From positions 1 to 64,000 of the forward strand of contig JAJEBK010000017.1 in the NCBI GenBank assembly GCA_022823945.1: a DNA stretch of 64,000 nucleotides, given 5' to 3'. Of the stretch, positions 1 to 8,815 are shown one piece after another. A model generated the notes under the pieces. It was given only the letters and a program-made list of their open reading frames with translations. It searched no databases and was not told where the DNA came from. The stretch's first letter is position 1; each line of letters begins with the position of its first letter. This DNA is from Anaerolineae bacterium. GTDB lineage: Bacteria > Chloroflexota > Anaerolineae > Aggregatilineales > Phototrophicaceae. Made by a program: the position numbers and the translations under genes.

Positions 1-2
1 AC

Positions 3-197
3 GACAACGCGATGATGGAGAGCTTTATCGCCACGTTGAAGACCGAATGCGCGCACACCCGCTTTGCCACGCTGGCCGAAGCGCGCAGAGCCGTCTTCCG
101 CTACATTGAAGGCTGGTACAATCGCCAGCGTCTACATTCCAGCTTGGACCACATGAGCCCAGAACAATATGAGCAAGCAGAGGGATTCCCCAAATAA
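3..197 (+). CDS. IS3-family transposase (OrfB), C-terminal end only
   Basis: This is the last ~65 codons of an integrase-type DDE transposase; the rest lies before the window. The reading frame is open to the window edge (D-N-A-M-M-E-S-F), so the internal ATG at 12 is not a start. The motif NAMMESF..TLKTE is the IS3-family block that carries the catalytic Glu, followed by the usual YIEGWYNRQRLHSSL end. An IS3-like terminal repeat lies just after the stop. Whether the element is intact cannot be judged from here. Confidence 0.9.
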   Translation, partial: DNAMMESFIATLKTECAHTRFATLAEARRAVFRYIEGWYNRQRLHSSLDHMSPEQYEQAEGFPK

Positions 198-199
198 GC

Positions 200-224
200 T
201 GTCAACTAAAACGGGGCAAGATCA
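200..224. repeat. Right terminal inverted repeat of the IS3-family element
   Basis: The 25 bases after the transposase stop read, on the reverse strand, TGATCTTGCCCCGTTTTAG and on to TTGACA. This is the usual form of an IS3-family end, starting with TGA. The element therefore probably ends at 224. Its partner repeat is outside the window, so no target duplication can be checked. Confidence 0.7.
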
Positions 225-255
225 AAGAGCCGGGGGTGGGGGCGCGCCGAAATGC

Positions 256-261
256 TATACT
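256..261 (+). promoter_or_regulatory. Extended -10 element of the cysteine-synthase-like gene
   Basis: TATACT preceded by TGC forms an extended -10 (TGnTATACT). It ends 6 nt before the ATG at 268, so transcription would start at or next to the start codon and the mRNA would be leaderless. No clear -35 is visible. Confidence 0.5.
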
Positions 262-267
262 AGGCGC

Positions 268-1227
268 ATGCAATCGCGCCCCGCCACTTCTGTGCTGGAT
301 CTGATTGGCCAGACGCCACTGGTCGAGTTGGCGCGCATCGCCCGCGGGCTGGACGGGCAGATTTTCGCCAAAGTCGAATTCCTAAATCCCGGCTATTCCA
401 AGAAAGACCGCATCGCGCTGCAGCTCATCCAGGACGCAGAAGCCAGCGGCGCGCTGCAAAGAGGCGATACAGTGGTCGAGCTGACCAGCGGCAACACGGG
501 CACGGGCTTGGCGATCGTCTGCGCAGCCAGGGGCTATCATTTTGTGGCGGTCATGTCGCGCGGCAATTCGCCAGAGCGCGCGCGCATGATGACGGCGCTG
601 GGCGCAGAAGTCATGCTGGTCGATCAATGCGCTGAATCGACATCCGGCGAAGTATCGGGCGAAGACCTGGCGCTGGTGGAGGCGCGCGCCCAGGCAATTG
701 TCCGCGAGCGAAAAGCTTTTCGCGCCGACCAGTTTCAGCTGCCCGGCAATGCCCGCGCCCACTATCTGCATACGGCACCGGAGATCTGGGAGCAAAGCGG
801 TGGCATTGATGTCTTTTGCGACTTTATCGGCAGCGGCGGCTCATTCGCTGGCTGCGCAAGTTATTTCAAAGAGCGCGACCCTTCAGTGCGCTGCTATGTG
901 GTAGAGCCAGCGGGCGCTGCGGCTTTTGCGGGCGAAGCGGTCAGCCGACCCAATCACAAAATCCAGGGCGGTGGTTATGCCATGTCGCAGTTGGCGCAGA
1001 TCGACCGTGCGCTGGTGGATGGCTGCCTGCAGGTCAGCGATGTGGCAGCCGCGGAGATGACACGCCGGCTGGCGAGTGAACAAGGGCTCTTCGCCGGTTA
1101 TTCGTCCGGCGCGAACCTGGCGGCGGCGCTGCAACTGCTGGACGGCGCAGAGCAGGGCGCGCGCATCGCCATATTGCTCTGCGACAGCGGCTTGAAATAC
1201 CTGAGCGGCGATCTGTTCTTGCCTTGA
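268..1227 (+). CDS. PLP-dependent cysteine synthase / cystathionine beta-synthase-like enzyme
   Basis: Fold-type II PLP enzyme of 319 residues, the normal length for O-acetylserine sulfhydrylase. Seen: NPGYSKKDR near residue 40 with the PLP-binding Lys, TSGNTGTGLA (~80) that holds the substrate carboxylate, GSGGSFAG (~185) that holds the PLP phosphate, and a C-terminal SSGAN segment. The start at 268 is chosen because family similarity begins there and an extended -10 lies just upstream; the frame is open further up but would read from the IS end. It probably makes cysteine or a related amino acid, but no cysE is nearby and the exact acceptor is unknown. The gene stands alone, convergent with the membrane-protein gene behind it. 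Confidence 0.85.
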   Translation: MQSRPATSVLDLIGQTPLVELARIARGLDGQIFAKVEFLNPGYSKKDRIALQLIQDAEASGALQRGDTVVELTSGNTGTGLAIVCAARGYHFVAVMSRGNSPERARMMTALGAEVMLVDQCAESTSGEVSGEDLALVEARAQAIVRERKAFRADQFQLPGNARAHYLHTAPEIWEQSGGIDVFCDFIGSGGSFAGCASYFKERDPSVRCYVVEPAGAAAFAGEAVSRPNHKIQGGGYAMSQLAQIDRALVDGCLQVSDVAAAEMTRRLASEQGLFAGYSSGANLAAALQLLDGAEQGARIAILLCDSGLKYLSGDLFLP

Positions 1228-1314
1228 ACCCCCCTCGGTCCCCCCGACGAGTCAGGGGGAGGCAGGCTTTGGCTACCCTCTCCGTCCTGACGGGGAGGGG
1301 CTGGGGGAGGGGTC
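1228..1314. repeat. Family A GC-rich palindromic repeats (two units) between convergent genes
   Basis: Two hairpin-forming units lie between the convergent stops. The first reads CCCCCCTCGGTCCCCCC, then a short loop, then a G-run. The second is a CTCTCC...GGAGAGG-like unit with a GACGGGGAGGGG core. Related units recur about 15 times in the window. Here it may also serve as a bidirectional terminator, though no T-run follows. Confidence 0.8.
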
Positions 1315-2155
1315 AGCCTCCCAGCCGCCAGCGCAGATGCCGCCATAGCAGCCAGGCAGCGGCCTCGCGCAACATCAGCACCAGCCCAACCGCCACCAGC
1401 CACCAGCCTTGGCTCGTCATCCACAAACCCAGCAGCAATGGCAGCACGCTCAACGCCAGGTACAGGCACAGCCCTGCAAAAGCCACATCCCGGCGCTGCC
1501 AATTGAAGGCGCTCGCCCACAATCCACAGACCACTGCCAAAGCCAAAGTCTGCGCCAACTGCGCATAATAAACCGCCAGCCCCAGCGCCAGCAGCAGCAG
1601 CAAACGCGCTTGTTCGTCGCCCAGCGCTTGCTGGCCGGTGATAGCCAGCCACAGGCTCAGCAGCGCCAGCAGCAACCAAAGCGTCATGCCCAGCCACAGC
1701 ATCAATCGCGCCATAAACCGCAGCGGCAGCAGCCAGGCTCCGCGCTGTGCGATGCCGATCGCGCAAGACCAGTTCGCCTGCAATGCACCACCGGGCAGCG
1801 AGCAAAGCAGCGGCCAGGTGTGCCAATGTCGTTCTCGCCCAATACCCGCCAAAATCTCGCTGGTCAGCAGTACGCCCAGCAATGGCACAATGGCCGGCAG
1901 CAACAATGGCGAAAGCACCAACAGTGTCAGCAAGACAACTGGCAGGGTGAAAAAGAACATCAAGAGCTGCGGCGCATAGAAAAGCGAGCCCAGGCAAAGG
2001 AAAACCAGCAGCGCCAACAACATGCGCGGGGCATGCCAGGTCGGTCCTTGGCGCGCAATGGGGCGGTCTGCCTGGCTCAAGCGCCGCACAAGCGGGTCGT
2101 CGCGGTCGGGCTGCGCCAGCGCCTGCCACACGCGCCAAGAAAGCACGGCGATCAA
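1313..2155 (-). CDS. Multi-pass membrane protein of unknown function
   Basis: About 280 residues with seven to eight Leu/Ala-rich hydrophobic segments (for example ~45-110, ~150-200, ~205-270). No known family was recognised. It is the last gene of the minus-strand operon that begins with the binding protein at 7096. The candidate start is a TTG that overlaps the chaperonin stop as TTGA (2152-2155), so translation is likely coupled; a GTG three codons further in is an alternative. The position next to a chaperonin could mean a client relationship, but this is only an inference. Confidence 0.65.
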   Translation of the reverse strand: MIAVLSWRVWQALAQPDRDDPLVRRLSQADRPIARQGPTWHAPRMLLALLVFLCLGSLFYAPQLLMFFFTLPVVLLTLLVLSPLLLPAIVPLLGVLLTSEILAGIGRERHWHTWPLLCSLPGGALQANWSCAIGIAQRGAWLLPLRFMARLMLWLGMTLWLLLALLSLWLAITGQQALGDEQARLLLLLALGLAVYYAQLAQTLALAVVCGLWASAFNWQRRDVAFAGLCLYLALSVLPLLLGLWMTSQGWWLVAVGLVLMLREAAAWLLWRHLRWRLGG

Positions 2156-3765
2156 GGATTGTAACTGGAAGGCGGGGTTGCGTGATGCAGAAGCACATCG
2201 ATGGTCAGCGCCAATGCCGCGCTGCTGACAGCTTTGTGCAGCGATGCTTCGACCACCGAAGCCACATCGACAATGCCCGCCGACAGCATATCGACTGCCT
2301 CGCCACTGCGCGCATCAATGCCCGTGCCCGGCGGTTCACCATCCAGTTTCGCGACAGTCGCTCCGTCAAAGCCAGCGTTGTGGCAAATCGTCCGCAGTGG
2401 TGCCTCCAGCGCCTCCAACAAGATGCGCCGAGCCGCGCGAGATTCGCTATCGTCGGCCGACTGATCGCGCAGCGCATCGCGAATCGCCCAAAGCGCCGCG
2501 CCACCGCCGGGCACGACGCCATCGCGCAGCGCCTGTCGCAGTGATTTGGCCGTCTCTTTTGCCAGGGCGATGCGCGCATCCATCCGCGCCGGCACGCCAT
2601 CGCCTATACGCAAGATCGCCACGCCACCCAGGATCTTGCCCACACGCGTTCGCAAGAAGGCCTCGCTGTCCTTGTCACGCGCATATTCCAGTTGTTCCAA
2701 CAGATCAGCCAGATGCTCGGTCAATTCGCCCTGGTTGTCGCGGTCAGAAACGAGCCCGAAGAGATTGCGCTCGACCCAGACCTGCCTGGCGCTGCCCAGA
2801 CGCGCCGTCTTCATGCCGCGCAATGTGTCGCCAGCCGCCTTATATAAAGGTGTCGCGCCGGTGATGACGGCCATGTCCGTCAGGTGCGCATGTTGATGCT
2901 GGGGGGTTTCGCCCGGCGTCTTGACTGCCACCACGCGGAATTGTTCGGGCTTTTTGTTGGCGAGGATGAAGTTGATGACCGGCTCGGAGAACTTGCCGCC
3001 GACCAGCAGCAGATTCTTTGCGCCGGCACCCATCAACGCGGCGAAGAGCGGCGCGACCTCGTCCAGCGATTCGATATCCAGGTCGCTGAGCAAGATGGCG
3101 CTGTCATTCATGACCATGCGGTCGGCCTCTTTGCCGCCACGCAACATGGCTCGGGATACCGCGCCGCGCTGCCAGTACATGCCGCGCATATAATCGTGGG
3201 CGATCTCGCGCCGATGACCGCGCCGCACATCCAGTTGTCCATATTCGCCGATGAACGCGAAGATTTCGCCCAGCCGCTCGGCCAGTTCGCGGTCGTGGCA
3301 GATGCAATATGCCAGCTGCGCCAGTTCGTCGCGACCTTCGATTGCGGTCTTTTGCTGCCGCAGCCCGCTCAGAGCGAGTTCCAGCTGCCGGTTCAGCTCG
3401 CCCCGCAAACGTATGGCATCTGCGCCAGCTACAATCGCGCGCAGCCCATCGTTGACGATTGATTGGAATAGCAGCGCTGCTGTCGCCGTGCCATCGCCCA
3501 GCTCGTCATAGAGCTGCCAGAGCATGCCACGCAGCAGCATCGCGCCCATGTCTTCATCGCGGTCAGGCAGGTCGGTGATGCGCCGCGCGATCAGCCCGCC
3601 TTTGTCCAACAGCTCGGGCGGCTTTTCGGCATCTGTCAGATCAAAAGCGATCGACCGCGGAATGGGACCGAGCGTGGGGCGGATGGCATCGGCGATCAGG
3701 TTGATGCCGCGCTGCAAACGCAAAGATGCATCGGGTTGGAAGACGAGTCGCTCTGCGCCGCTCAA
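2152..3765 (-). CDS. Divergent GroEL-like (Hsp60) chaperonin
   Basis: 537 residues aligning over the whole GroEL length. Seen: INLIADAIRPTLGP at the N-terminus, GDGTATA (~90-96, normally GDGTTTA), GKILGGVAILRIG, and DGVVPGGGA in the C-terminal equatorial part. Key differences from E. coli GroEL: the position of Asp52 is Lys (LDKGG against TKDGV), the position of Asp398 is Glu, TLGPKG is TLGPIP, and the GGM tail is absent. ATP may still bind, because the GDGT Asp and GGG are kept, but hydrolysis is probably altered. No groES lies nearby. The TTG start overlaps the upstream permease stop (TTGA), placing it inside a sugar-ABC operon. It is probably a specialised paralogue, not the housekeeping chaperonin. 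Confidence 0.85.
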   Translation of the reverse strand: MSGAERLVFQPDASLRLQRGINLIADAIRPTLGPIPRSIAFDLTDAEKPPELLDKGGLIARRITDLPDRDEDMGAMLLRGMLWQLYDELGDGTATAALLFQSIVNDGLRAIVAGADAIRLRGELNRQLELALSGLRQQKTAIEGRDELAQLAYCICHDRELAERLGEIFAFIGEYGQLDVRRGHRREIAHDYMRGMYWQRGAVSRAMLRGGKEADRMVMNDSAILLSDLDIESLDEVAPLFAALMGAGAKNLLLVGGKFSEPVINFILANKKPEQFRVVAVKTPGETPQHQHAHLTDMAVITGATPLYKAAGDTLRGMKTARLGSARQVWVERNLFGLVSDRDNQGELTEHLADLLEQLEYARDKDSEAFLRTRVGKILGGVAILRIGDGVPARMDARIALAKETAKSLRQALRDGVVPGGGAALWAIRDALRDQSADDSESRAARRILLEALEAPLRTICHNAGFDGATVAKLDGEPPGTGIDARSGEAVDMLSAGIVDVASVVEASLHKAVSSAALALTIDVLLHHATPPSSYNP

Positions 3766-4613
3766 CCGCGGATCGCCCCTTGCGTCAAACCAGCGATGAT
3801 CTGTCGCTGCATCAGCACAAAGACGATCAAAATCGGCAGGGTGCTCAGGAAAGACGCCGCCATGATCGCGCCGATCTCGACATCATAAGGACCATCCATG
3901 GTGGCGATGCCGATGCTGAGCAGGTACTTGGTGTCGTCGTGCAGCACGACCAAGGGCCACAGGAAGTCGTTCCAGGTATTTACGAAAGTCAAAATCGCCA
4001 CCACGCCCAGGGCTGGCCGCACCAGCGGGATGATGATGCGATGGAAAATGCCGATCTCCGATGCGCCGTCGATGCGCGCCGCGTCCATCAGCTCGTCGGG
4101 CACAGCTTCAATATACTGGCGCATCAGAAAGATATTGAACGCGCCGACAATGCCCGGGACGATGACCGCCAAATAGGTATCTATCCAGCCGAAATCGCGC
4201 ATGAGCAGGAAGAGCGGGATGAGAATCACATGGAAGGGCAATGTCAGGGTCGCCAGCACGATGAAGAAACACAGCCGTTTGAAGCGAAATTCGTATTTGG
4301 CGAAGGCCGCCCCCGCCAGCGCCGCAAAATAAACGCCCAACACGGTACGGATGCCCGCCGTGAAGATCGTGTTGCCATACCAAATCACAAAGTTCGTATC
4401 GCCAAAGAGCTTCTCATAATTGTGCCCCGTCCATTCGCGCGGCATGATGGTCACCGGCAACGAATACAATTCGCCTTGATGACGAAAACTGGCTGTGATC
4501 ATATAGATGAAAGGAATGGCGCTCACCAACACGCCCAACAATACGACCGTGTTCATGAACATCAGGTTGATGCGTCCGCCATCCATGGGTCCGCCGCGTT
4601 TGCGTTTCAGCAT
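3762..4613 (-). CDS. Carbohydrate ABC transporter permease, MalG/UgpE type
   Basis: 283 residues with six predicted membrane segments. The EAA loop that docks to the ATPase is visible (DELMDAARIDGASEIGIFHR, ~185-205). It forms the channel with the permease encoded just upstream, 8 nt away. It belongs to the inner-ring family (TC 3.A.1.1) of mono- and oligosaccharide importers. No ATPase gene is in the operon, so a shared MsmX/UgpC-type ATPase encoded elsewhere is likely. The stop overlaps the chaperonin start. Confidence 0.92.
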   Translation of the reverse strand: MLKRKRGGPMDGGRINLMFMNTVVLLGVLVSAIPFIYMITASFRHQGELYSLPVTIMPREWTGHNYEKLFGDTNFVIWYGNTIFTAGIRTVLGVYFAALAGAAFAKYEFRFKRLCFFIVLATLTLPFHVILIPLFLLMRDFGWIDTYLAVIVPGIVGAFNIFLMRQYIEAVPDELMDAARIDGASEIGIFHRIIIPLVRPALGVVAILTFVNTWNDFLWPLVVLHDDTKYLLSIGIATMDGPYDVEIGAIMAASFLSTLPILIVFVLMQRQIIAGLTQGAIRG

Positions 4614-4621
4614 CGTCGTGC

Positions 4622-5584
4622 CTAGACCTTCCAGAGCCGGAACAGCAGCAACTGCAAGCCAGTGACCATGAGGATGATCACAGTCAAGACAAAGCCCATC
4701 GCCGAGGCATACCCCATGCGGAAATTCTCGAAGCCCATGAAGAAGAGGTACATCAATGGGAAGAGCGCGCTGTCCTGGGGTCCCGAGCCGCTGTCAAAGA
4801 GCAGGTAGGGCTGGCTGAACAAGCTGAATGAGCCGATCAAACCGGTGATGATGACGAAAACAAAGACGGGGCGCAGGAAAGGAATGGTGATATGCCAAAA
4901 TACGCGCAAGGTGCCCGCGCCATCGATGCGCGCCGCTTCTTTCAAGTCGTCCGGCACATTCTGCAAGCCCGCCAAAAAGAAAAGTGAGTTGTAACCCACC
5001 CAGGTCCATAAGCCCAGGATGATCAGCGCCGGCATGACGAAGTCTTTGTTGGTGAGCCAGGCGATCGGCTCTATCCCCACAAAGCCAAGCAAGGCGTTCA
5101 GCAAGCCATAACGCTCCTCGAATATCAAAGTGAATATCCAGGCGACGACAATCGCCGAGGTGATATAAGGGGCGAAGAAGGCTAATCGCGCCAGGGTCTT
5201 GAAACGAACATGCGGCGCGTTCATCAGCAGCGCCACGCCCAGCGCCAGCGGCATCTGAATCAGCACCGTGCCCGCGGCAAACTCCGTGCCATTGATGATC
5301 GCTGTGCGGAAGCGCTTGTCTTTGGTCAGCAGGCGCTCGTAGTTCTTCAGCCCCTGGTGCTCCAAGACGACGCCGCCACCCTCTTCGACGCTGATAAAAC
5401 CGCGCACCCGCTGGAAGCTGAGAAAAAACGAAGCGCCCGCTGGATAGACTGTGAAGATCAAAAAGGCGATCAAGAACGGCGACAGGTAGATGTAGGGGAT
5501 AACCTTGCGCTGATTGCGCGACCACCAACTGGATACCGTCCGCGGCTCCATATCTCTTTTGGCGGTCATCGCGCTGGCGGTCAT
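4622..5584 (-). CDS. Carbohydrate ABC transporter permease, MalF/UgpA type
   Basis: 320 residues, six membrane segments, with the EAA motif DDLKEAARIDGAGTLRVFWH near residue 225. Partner of the MalG-type permease that follows. The start at 5584 is preferred because AAGGAAG lies 8 nt upstream; the frame also offers a TTG at 5587 and ATGs at 5569 and 5551. The N-terminal ~30 residues are basic and cytoplasmic. A family A repeat block separates it from the binding-protein gene. Confidence 0.92.
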   Translation of the reverse strand: MTASAMTAKRDMEPRTVSSWWSRNQRKVIPYIYLSPFLIAFLIFTVYPAGASFFLSFQRVRGFISVEEGGGVVLEHQGLKNYERLLTKDKRFRTAIINGTEFAAGTVLIQMPLALGVALLMNAPHVRFKTLARLAFFAPYITSAIVVAWIFTLIFEERYGLLNALLGFVGIEPIAWLTNKDFVMPALIILGLWTWVGYNSLFFLAGLQNVPDDLKEAARIDGAGTLRVFWHITIPFLRPVFVFVIITGLIGSFSLFSQPYLLFDSGSGPQDSALFPLMYLFFMGFENFRMGYASAMGFVLTVIILMVTGLQLLLFRLWKV

Positions 5585-5620
5585 CAATGCGCTTCCTTCT
5601 CAGTCGTAAGCTCTGTCATT

Positions 5621-5736
5621 TACCCCCCTCAGTCCCCCCATCCCGATGGGGGAGGCTGAACCGAATTATTGCAGCCGCTTGTCAAGCGACCACACTCCCC
5701 TCCCTGATGCTTCGGGGAGGGGTTGGGGGTGGGGTA
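5621..5736. repeat. Family A repeats in a binding-protein/permease junction
   Basis: Two units: one with CCCCCCTCAGTCCCCCC and a G-run partner, one with CTCCCCTCCCTGATGC followed by GGGGAGGGG. Each can fold into a strong hairpin on the operon mRNA. They lie in the 213 nt gap between the binding protein and the first permease, where hairpins in other bacteria (for example REP in malE-malF) stabilise the upstream message. Confidence 0.8.
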
Positions 5737-5800
5737 GACGCGAAATGGCGAATCCCCCCTTGAATTGGGCGGCAGAGAGGTGCCACCCTGGCAACTGCCA

Positions 5801-7096
5801 CTACTTGTTGAATTCAAACTCGTCGATGGCATCCTGAATGGCGCTTTCGGGATCTGCGCCGTCCAGCAAGACCGGCTGCACGACAAGGCGGTTGACCGCA
5901 TCCACGAAGAGCGTCCAGTACGGGCTGACATTCACCTCAGCCATGGCAGAAGCGGCTTCGGCGATGAATTCGCCCGGCTTCTGCCCGCTGAAGTAGTCAT
6001 CCGTACGCAGCAATTCTTCGGCGTCCCAAACTGGCTTGTAGGACGGGAAGAGGTTCATGCGGCGGAAAGCCAGCAACGAGCCTTCGGCGGTGAGGTTGCA
6101 GACGCGGATGAATTCCCAGGCTGCTTCCTTGTTTTCAGAAGCGGCGGTGATGCCCATGCCAGTGCCGCCGCGCGGGACAGTCGCATAGCCGCCATCGCCC
6201 CACATGGGCAGAGGACGCATCTTCCACTTGCCCTCGAGCTCAGGGGCGTTCTGCTTCATGAAGCCTTGATACCAAGGCGCGCCCCAAATGGTGATGTAAG
6301 CGCCCTCGTTCATCATGGCGTATTGCACATCGCCGCTGCCCTGCTGGACATACACGCCGCTGTCCAAATGACCCTTGACCCAGTTGAGGATCTCGACCGC
6401 CAACGGCGATTGCAGCTGCACATTGTCTTCGGCGTCAAAGAACTCGCCGCCCGCCTGATTGAACTGGACGTAGAAGTCCGCCCAGCTGTTGACATTGAAG
6501 GGGAAGAGTCCGTGCCCGGCATCCATTGCCCCGCCGCCCAGCATCTCGACGAATTCGTCCCAGGTGCCCGGTGCTTCGGCATCCATGCCCAGTTCGTCCA
6601 TGATATCGTGGCGATAATAGAGCAGCACGGGATTGACCTCGTTGCCGACGCCATAGATGTTGCCGCGCACAGTCCAGGGTTTGGTGGCTGAGGGGATGGA
6701 CAAGTCTTCGAGCTGTTCGCCGATGTGATCGTTCAGGGCGGCGTAGGGCTCGCTGCCGGCGTCGCGGACGAACTGCCCCATGGCGCTGATTTCGATATCG
6801 ACCATATCGGGGATGCCCGCGCCGGCGACGAATGCCGCTTGCAGCTTGGGCCACAGGTCGGAGTAGGGCGTCAGTTGCAGGTCGACATTGACATTGGGAT
6901 GCATGTCCGACCAGAGTTCGTCGACCACATTGTGCATCCACTCGTCGCGATTGTTGGCGAAACCCCACAAAGAAATGGTAACCTCGTCATCCTGGGCGCG
7001 CACCATGCCGAGGGGCAATGCTGCAAAGCCGCTGGCCGCCAGCGCTGTCGATGCCGCTTTCAAAAAGTCGCGGCGCGAAAGTTTCTTGTCTGACAT
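5801..7096 (-). CDS. Extracellular solute-binding protein, family 1 (sugar), Tat-exported
   Basis: 431 residues. The N-terminus has a twin-arginine signal (KKLSRRDFLKAAST) and a hydrophobic stretch ending near RAQ; there is no lipobox Cys. The mature part is an MBP-like two-lobe protein (DEVTISLWGFANNRDEW...). The start at 7096 is chosen because AAGGAG lies 8 nt upstream; an ATG 15 nt further up has no such site. It captures a sugar for the two permeases downstream. The ligand cannot be told. Its Tat signal is unlike the Sec signals of the other binding proteins here. Confidence 0.92.
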   Translation of the reverse strand: MSDKKLSRRDFLKAASTALAASGFAALPLGMVRAQDDEVTISLWGFANNRDEWMHNVVDELWSDMHPNVNVDLQLTPYSDLWPKLQAAFVAGAGIPDMVDIEISAMGQFVRDAGSEPYAALNDHIGEQLEDLSIPSATKPWTVRGNIYGVGNEVNPVLLYYRHDIMDELGMDAEAPGTWDEFVEMLGGGAMDAGHGLFPFNVNSWADFYVQFNQAGGEFFDAEDNVQLQSPLAVEILNWVKGHLDSGVYVQQGSGDVQYAMMNEGAYITIWGAPWYQGFMKQNAPELEGKWKMRPLPMWGDGGYATVPRGGTGMGITAASENKEAAWEFIRVCNLTAEGSLLAFRRMNLFPSYKPVWDAEELLRTDDYFSGQKPGEFIAEAASAMAEVNVSPYWTLFVDAVNRLVVQPVLLDGADPESAIQDAIDEFEFNK

Positions 7097-7232
7097 AGTT
7101 TTCTCCTTCATACTGAACTGCCTGCGAAAAGATAGAACTTACGCGACAAGCATAGCCCAATGCCGCGCGAATCGCAAATGCAAACCACAAAGAGTTTTGC
7201 CACAGAGACACAGGGGAGGGGCACAGAGGAAC

Positions 7233-7754
7233 ATGTCCGCGCGATTTTCAATCATCGAACTGCCCAAGACTCGCTGGCGAGAGGCGCGCGCATTGCGGCT
7301 GCATGCGCTGCAGACCGACCCCAGCGCCTTCGCATCCAGCTATGCCGATGAGCTGGCATTCGCCGATGAGGTCTGGCTGGCGCGGGCAGATTCGGCAGAG
7401 CGACACGCCGGCAATATGACCTTGTTTGCGGAACTGGATGGCGAGCTGGTGGGCATGGCCGGCGCGAACTGGTCGCAGCGCGAAAAAATCCGGCATGTTG
7501 CGCATGGTTATGGCGTCTATGTGCTGCCAGCCCACCGTGGCAAAGGCATCGGGGGCGTCTTGATGCAAAGCCTGCTGGATGAATTGGCGCGCCTGCCCCA
7601 GATTAAGAAAATCAGCCTGCAGGTCAACAGCGAGAGCGCTGCGGCTGTCGCGCTGTATGAGAAGCTGGGCTTTGCGACTGTCGGCATAGCGCGCGGAGAA
7701 CTCTTTGTCGGCGGACGATATTATGACCTGCTGTATATGGAGCGAAAAAGCTGA
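7233..7754 (+). CDS. GNAT-family N-acetyltransferase
   Basis: 173 residues. The acetyl-CoA-binding motif A is clear (YVLPAHRGKGIGGVLMQSLL, ~87-106; R/Q-x-x-G-x-G/A), followed by the typical SLQVNSESAAAVALYEKLGF block. The start is the ATG that begins the conserved N-terminus. A short cacagag-type repeat lies directly upstream. The substrate (an amine on a small molecule or protein) cannot be predicted. The gene stands alone, divergent from the Tat-exported binding protein. Confidence 0.88.
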   Translation: MSARFSIIELPKTRWREARALRLHALQTDPSAFASSYADELAFADEVWLARADSAERHAGNMTLFAELDGELVGMAGANWSQREKIRHVAHGYGVYVLPAHRGKGIGGVLMQSLLDELARLPQIKKISLQVNSESAAAVALYEKLGFATVGIARGELFVGGRYYDLLYMERKS

Positions 7755-7846
7755 GCCACCGAGTACACCGAGTTAAATGAGTATTCCGAGTGATGTAACC
7801 CTCTGTGCCCTCCGTAAGTGCCAGTAAGCCGTGAAGCAACAATTTG

Positions 7847-7904
7847 CCACCGAGGCACAAAGGCACAGAGAAATACCTTGCATTTCTCTCGGTGTACTCG
7901 GTGG
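7847..7904. repeat. Family B hairpin repeat (CCACCGAG arms)
   Basis: The left arm CCACCGAGGCAC...CACAGAGAAA pairs with the right arm TTTCTCTCGGTG...CTCGGTGG. A close copy lies at 28898-28973. It lies between the convergent GNAT and permease genes. It may act as a bidirectional terminator or be a non-autonomous mobile unit. Further cacagag-type fragments lie at 7188-7232 and 7755-7830. Confidence 0.7.
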
Positions 7905-7961
7905 TTGATTTTTGTATTACTTTCTTGGTTATACTTGTGCCTCTGTGGCGATCTTCGACAA

Positions 7962-8798
7962 TTAGGCCTTCACCGCGCCGCTGGTCAAGCCGCTGATGAA
8001 CTGGCGCATCGCCACCGCGAAAACGCAGAGCAGAGGGATGGACGAAATCACATAGCCGGCGAAGAGCGTGCCCCAGTCGGTTTCGTAAGCGGACGAAAAT
8101 TGCATCAAGCCCTGCGCCAACGGCATCTTGCTCTTGTCGGTGATGGTAACCAGGGGCCAGATCAGGTCATTCCAGGTGCCGATCAAGGTCGTCATCGCCA
8201 CAGTGGCGATCATCGGTCGCGCCAGGGGCACGGACACATAGGTGAAGACCTGCCATTCCGCCGCGCCATCCACATAAGCCGCATCAAAAAGCTCCTGGGG
8301 CAGCGACTCGAAATAAGAGCGCATCAGCCAGGTGGACAATACCAGCCCGCCACTGACCCAGACGCTGATCAAAGCCATAGGCGTGTTGACCATGCCCAGA
8401 TCACGCACCAGCACAAAGCGCGGCGCCAAAGTCAAAACGCCCGGCACCATGATCAAGGTGATAAACGCCAGGAATATGACCGTCTTGAACGGGAAGCGAA
8501 AACGGGCGAAGACATAACCCGCCACCGATGCGATTGCCGCGATCAGGCAGATGGTCGTGCCCGAATAGAGCACGCTGTTGACGATATAGCGCCAGATTAT
8601 GCGAAATGCCGAGCTGTAATTGCCCAACTGGAAAGGCAGCTCGGGCAGCCAGAAGTTGTGATAAAATTGCGTGTTGGATTTCAGCGAGGTGATGACCACC
8701 AGCACCAGCGGAAAAAAGGTCACAAAACCGAAGCAGACCAGCACCGCCTGGAAAGGCAGATCGCGGTTGCCGAGGCTGTATCGTAGCCGTTTGCGCAT
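7962..8798 (-). CDS. Carbohydrate ABC transporter permease, MalG type (second system)
   Basis: 278 residues, six membrane segments, EAA motif QELFDAAYVDGAAEWQVFTY (~175-195). The start is the ATG at 8798 (MRKRLRYSLG), since residues further up in the frame lack family similarity and overlap the preceding gene. It pairs with the permease ending at 8816. No ATPase gene is linked. Confidence 0.92.
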   Translation of the reverse strand: MRKRLRYSLGNRDLPFQAVLVCFGFVTFFPLVLVVITSLKSNTQFYHNFWLPELPFQLGNYSSAFRIIWRYIVNSVLYSGTTICLIAAIASVAGYVFARFRFPFKTVIFLAFITLIMVPGVLTLAPRFVLVRDLGMVNTPMALISVWVSGGLVLSTWLMRSYFESLPQELFDAAYVDGAAEWQVFTYVSVPLARPMIATVAMTTLIGTWNDLIWPLVTITDKSKMPLAQGLMQFSSAYETDWGTLFAGYVISSIPLLCVFAVAMRQFISGLTSGAVKA

Positions 8799-8815
8799 GG
8801 TTTCGCCGCCTCCCC

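Noticed and set aside
7188-7950. CRISPR-like short repeats (cacagag units)
   Set aside because: Units are not evenly spaced, have no unique spacers of constant length and recur in many gaps; they are dispersed palindromic repeats.
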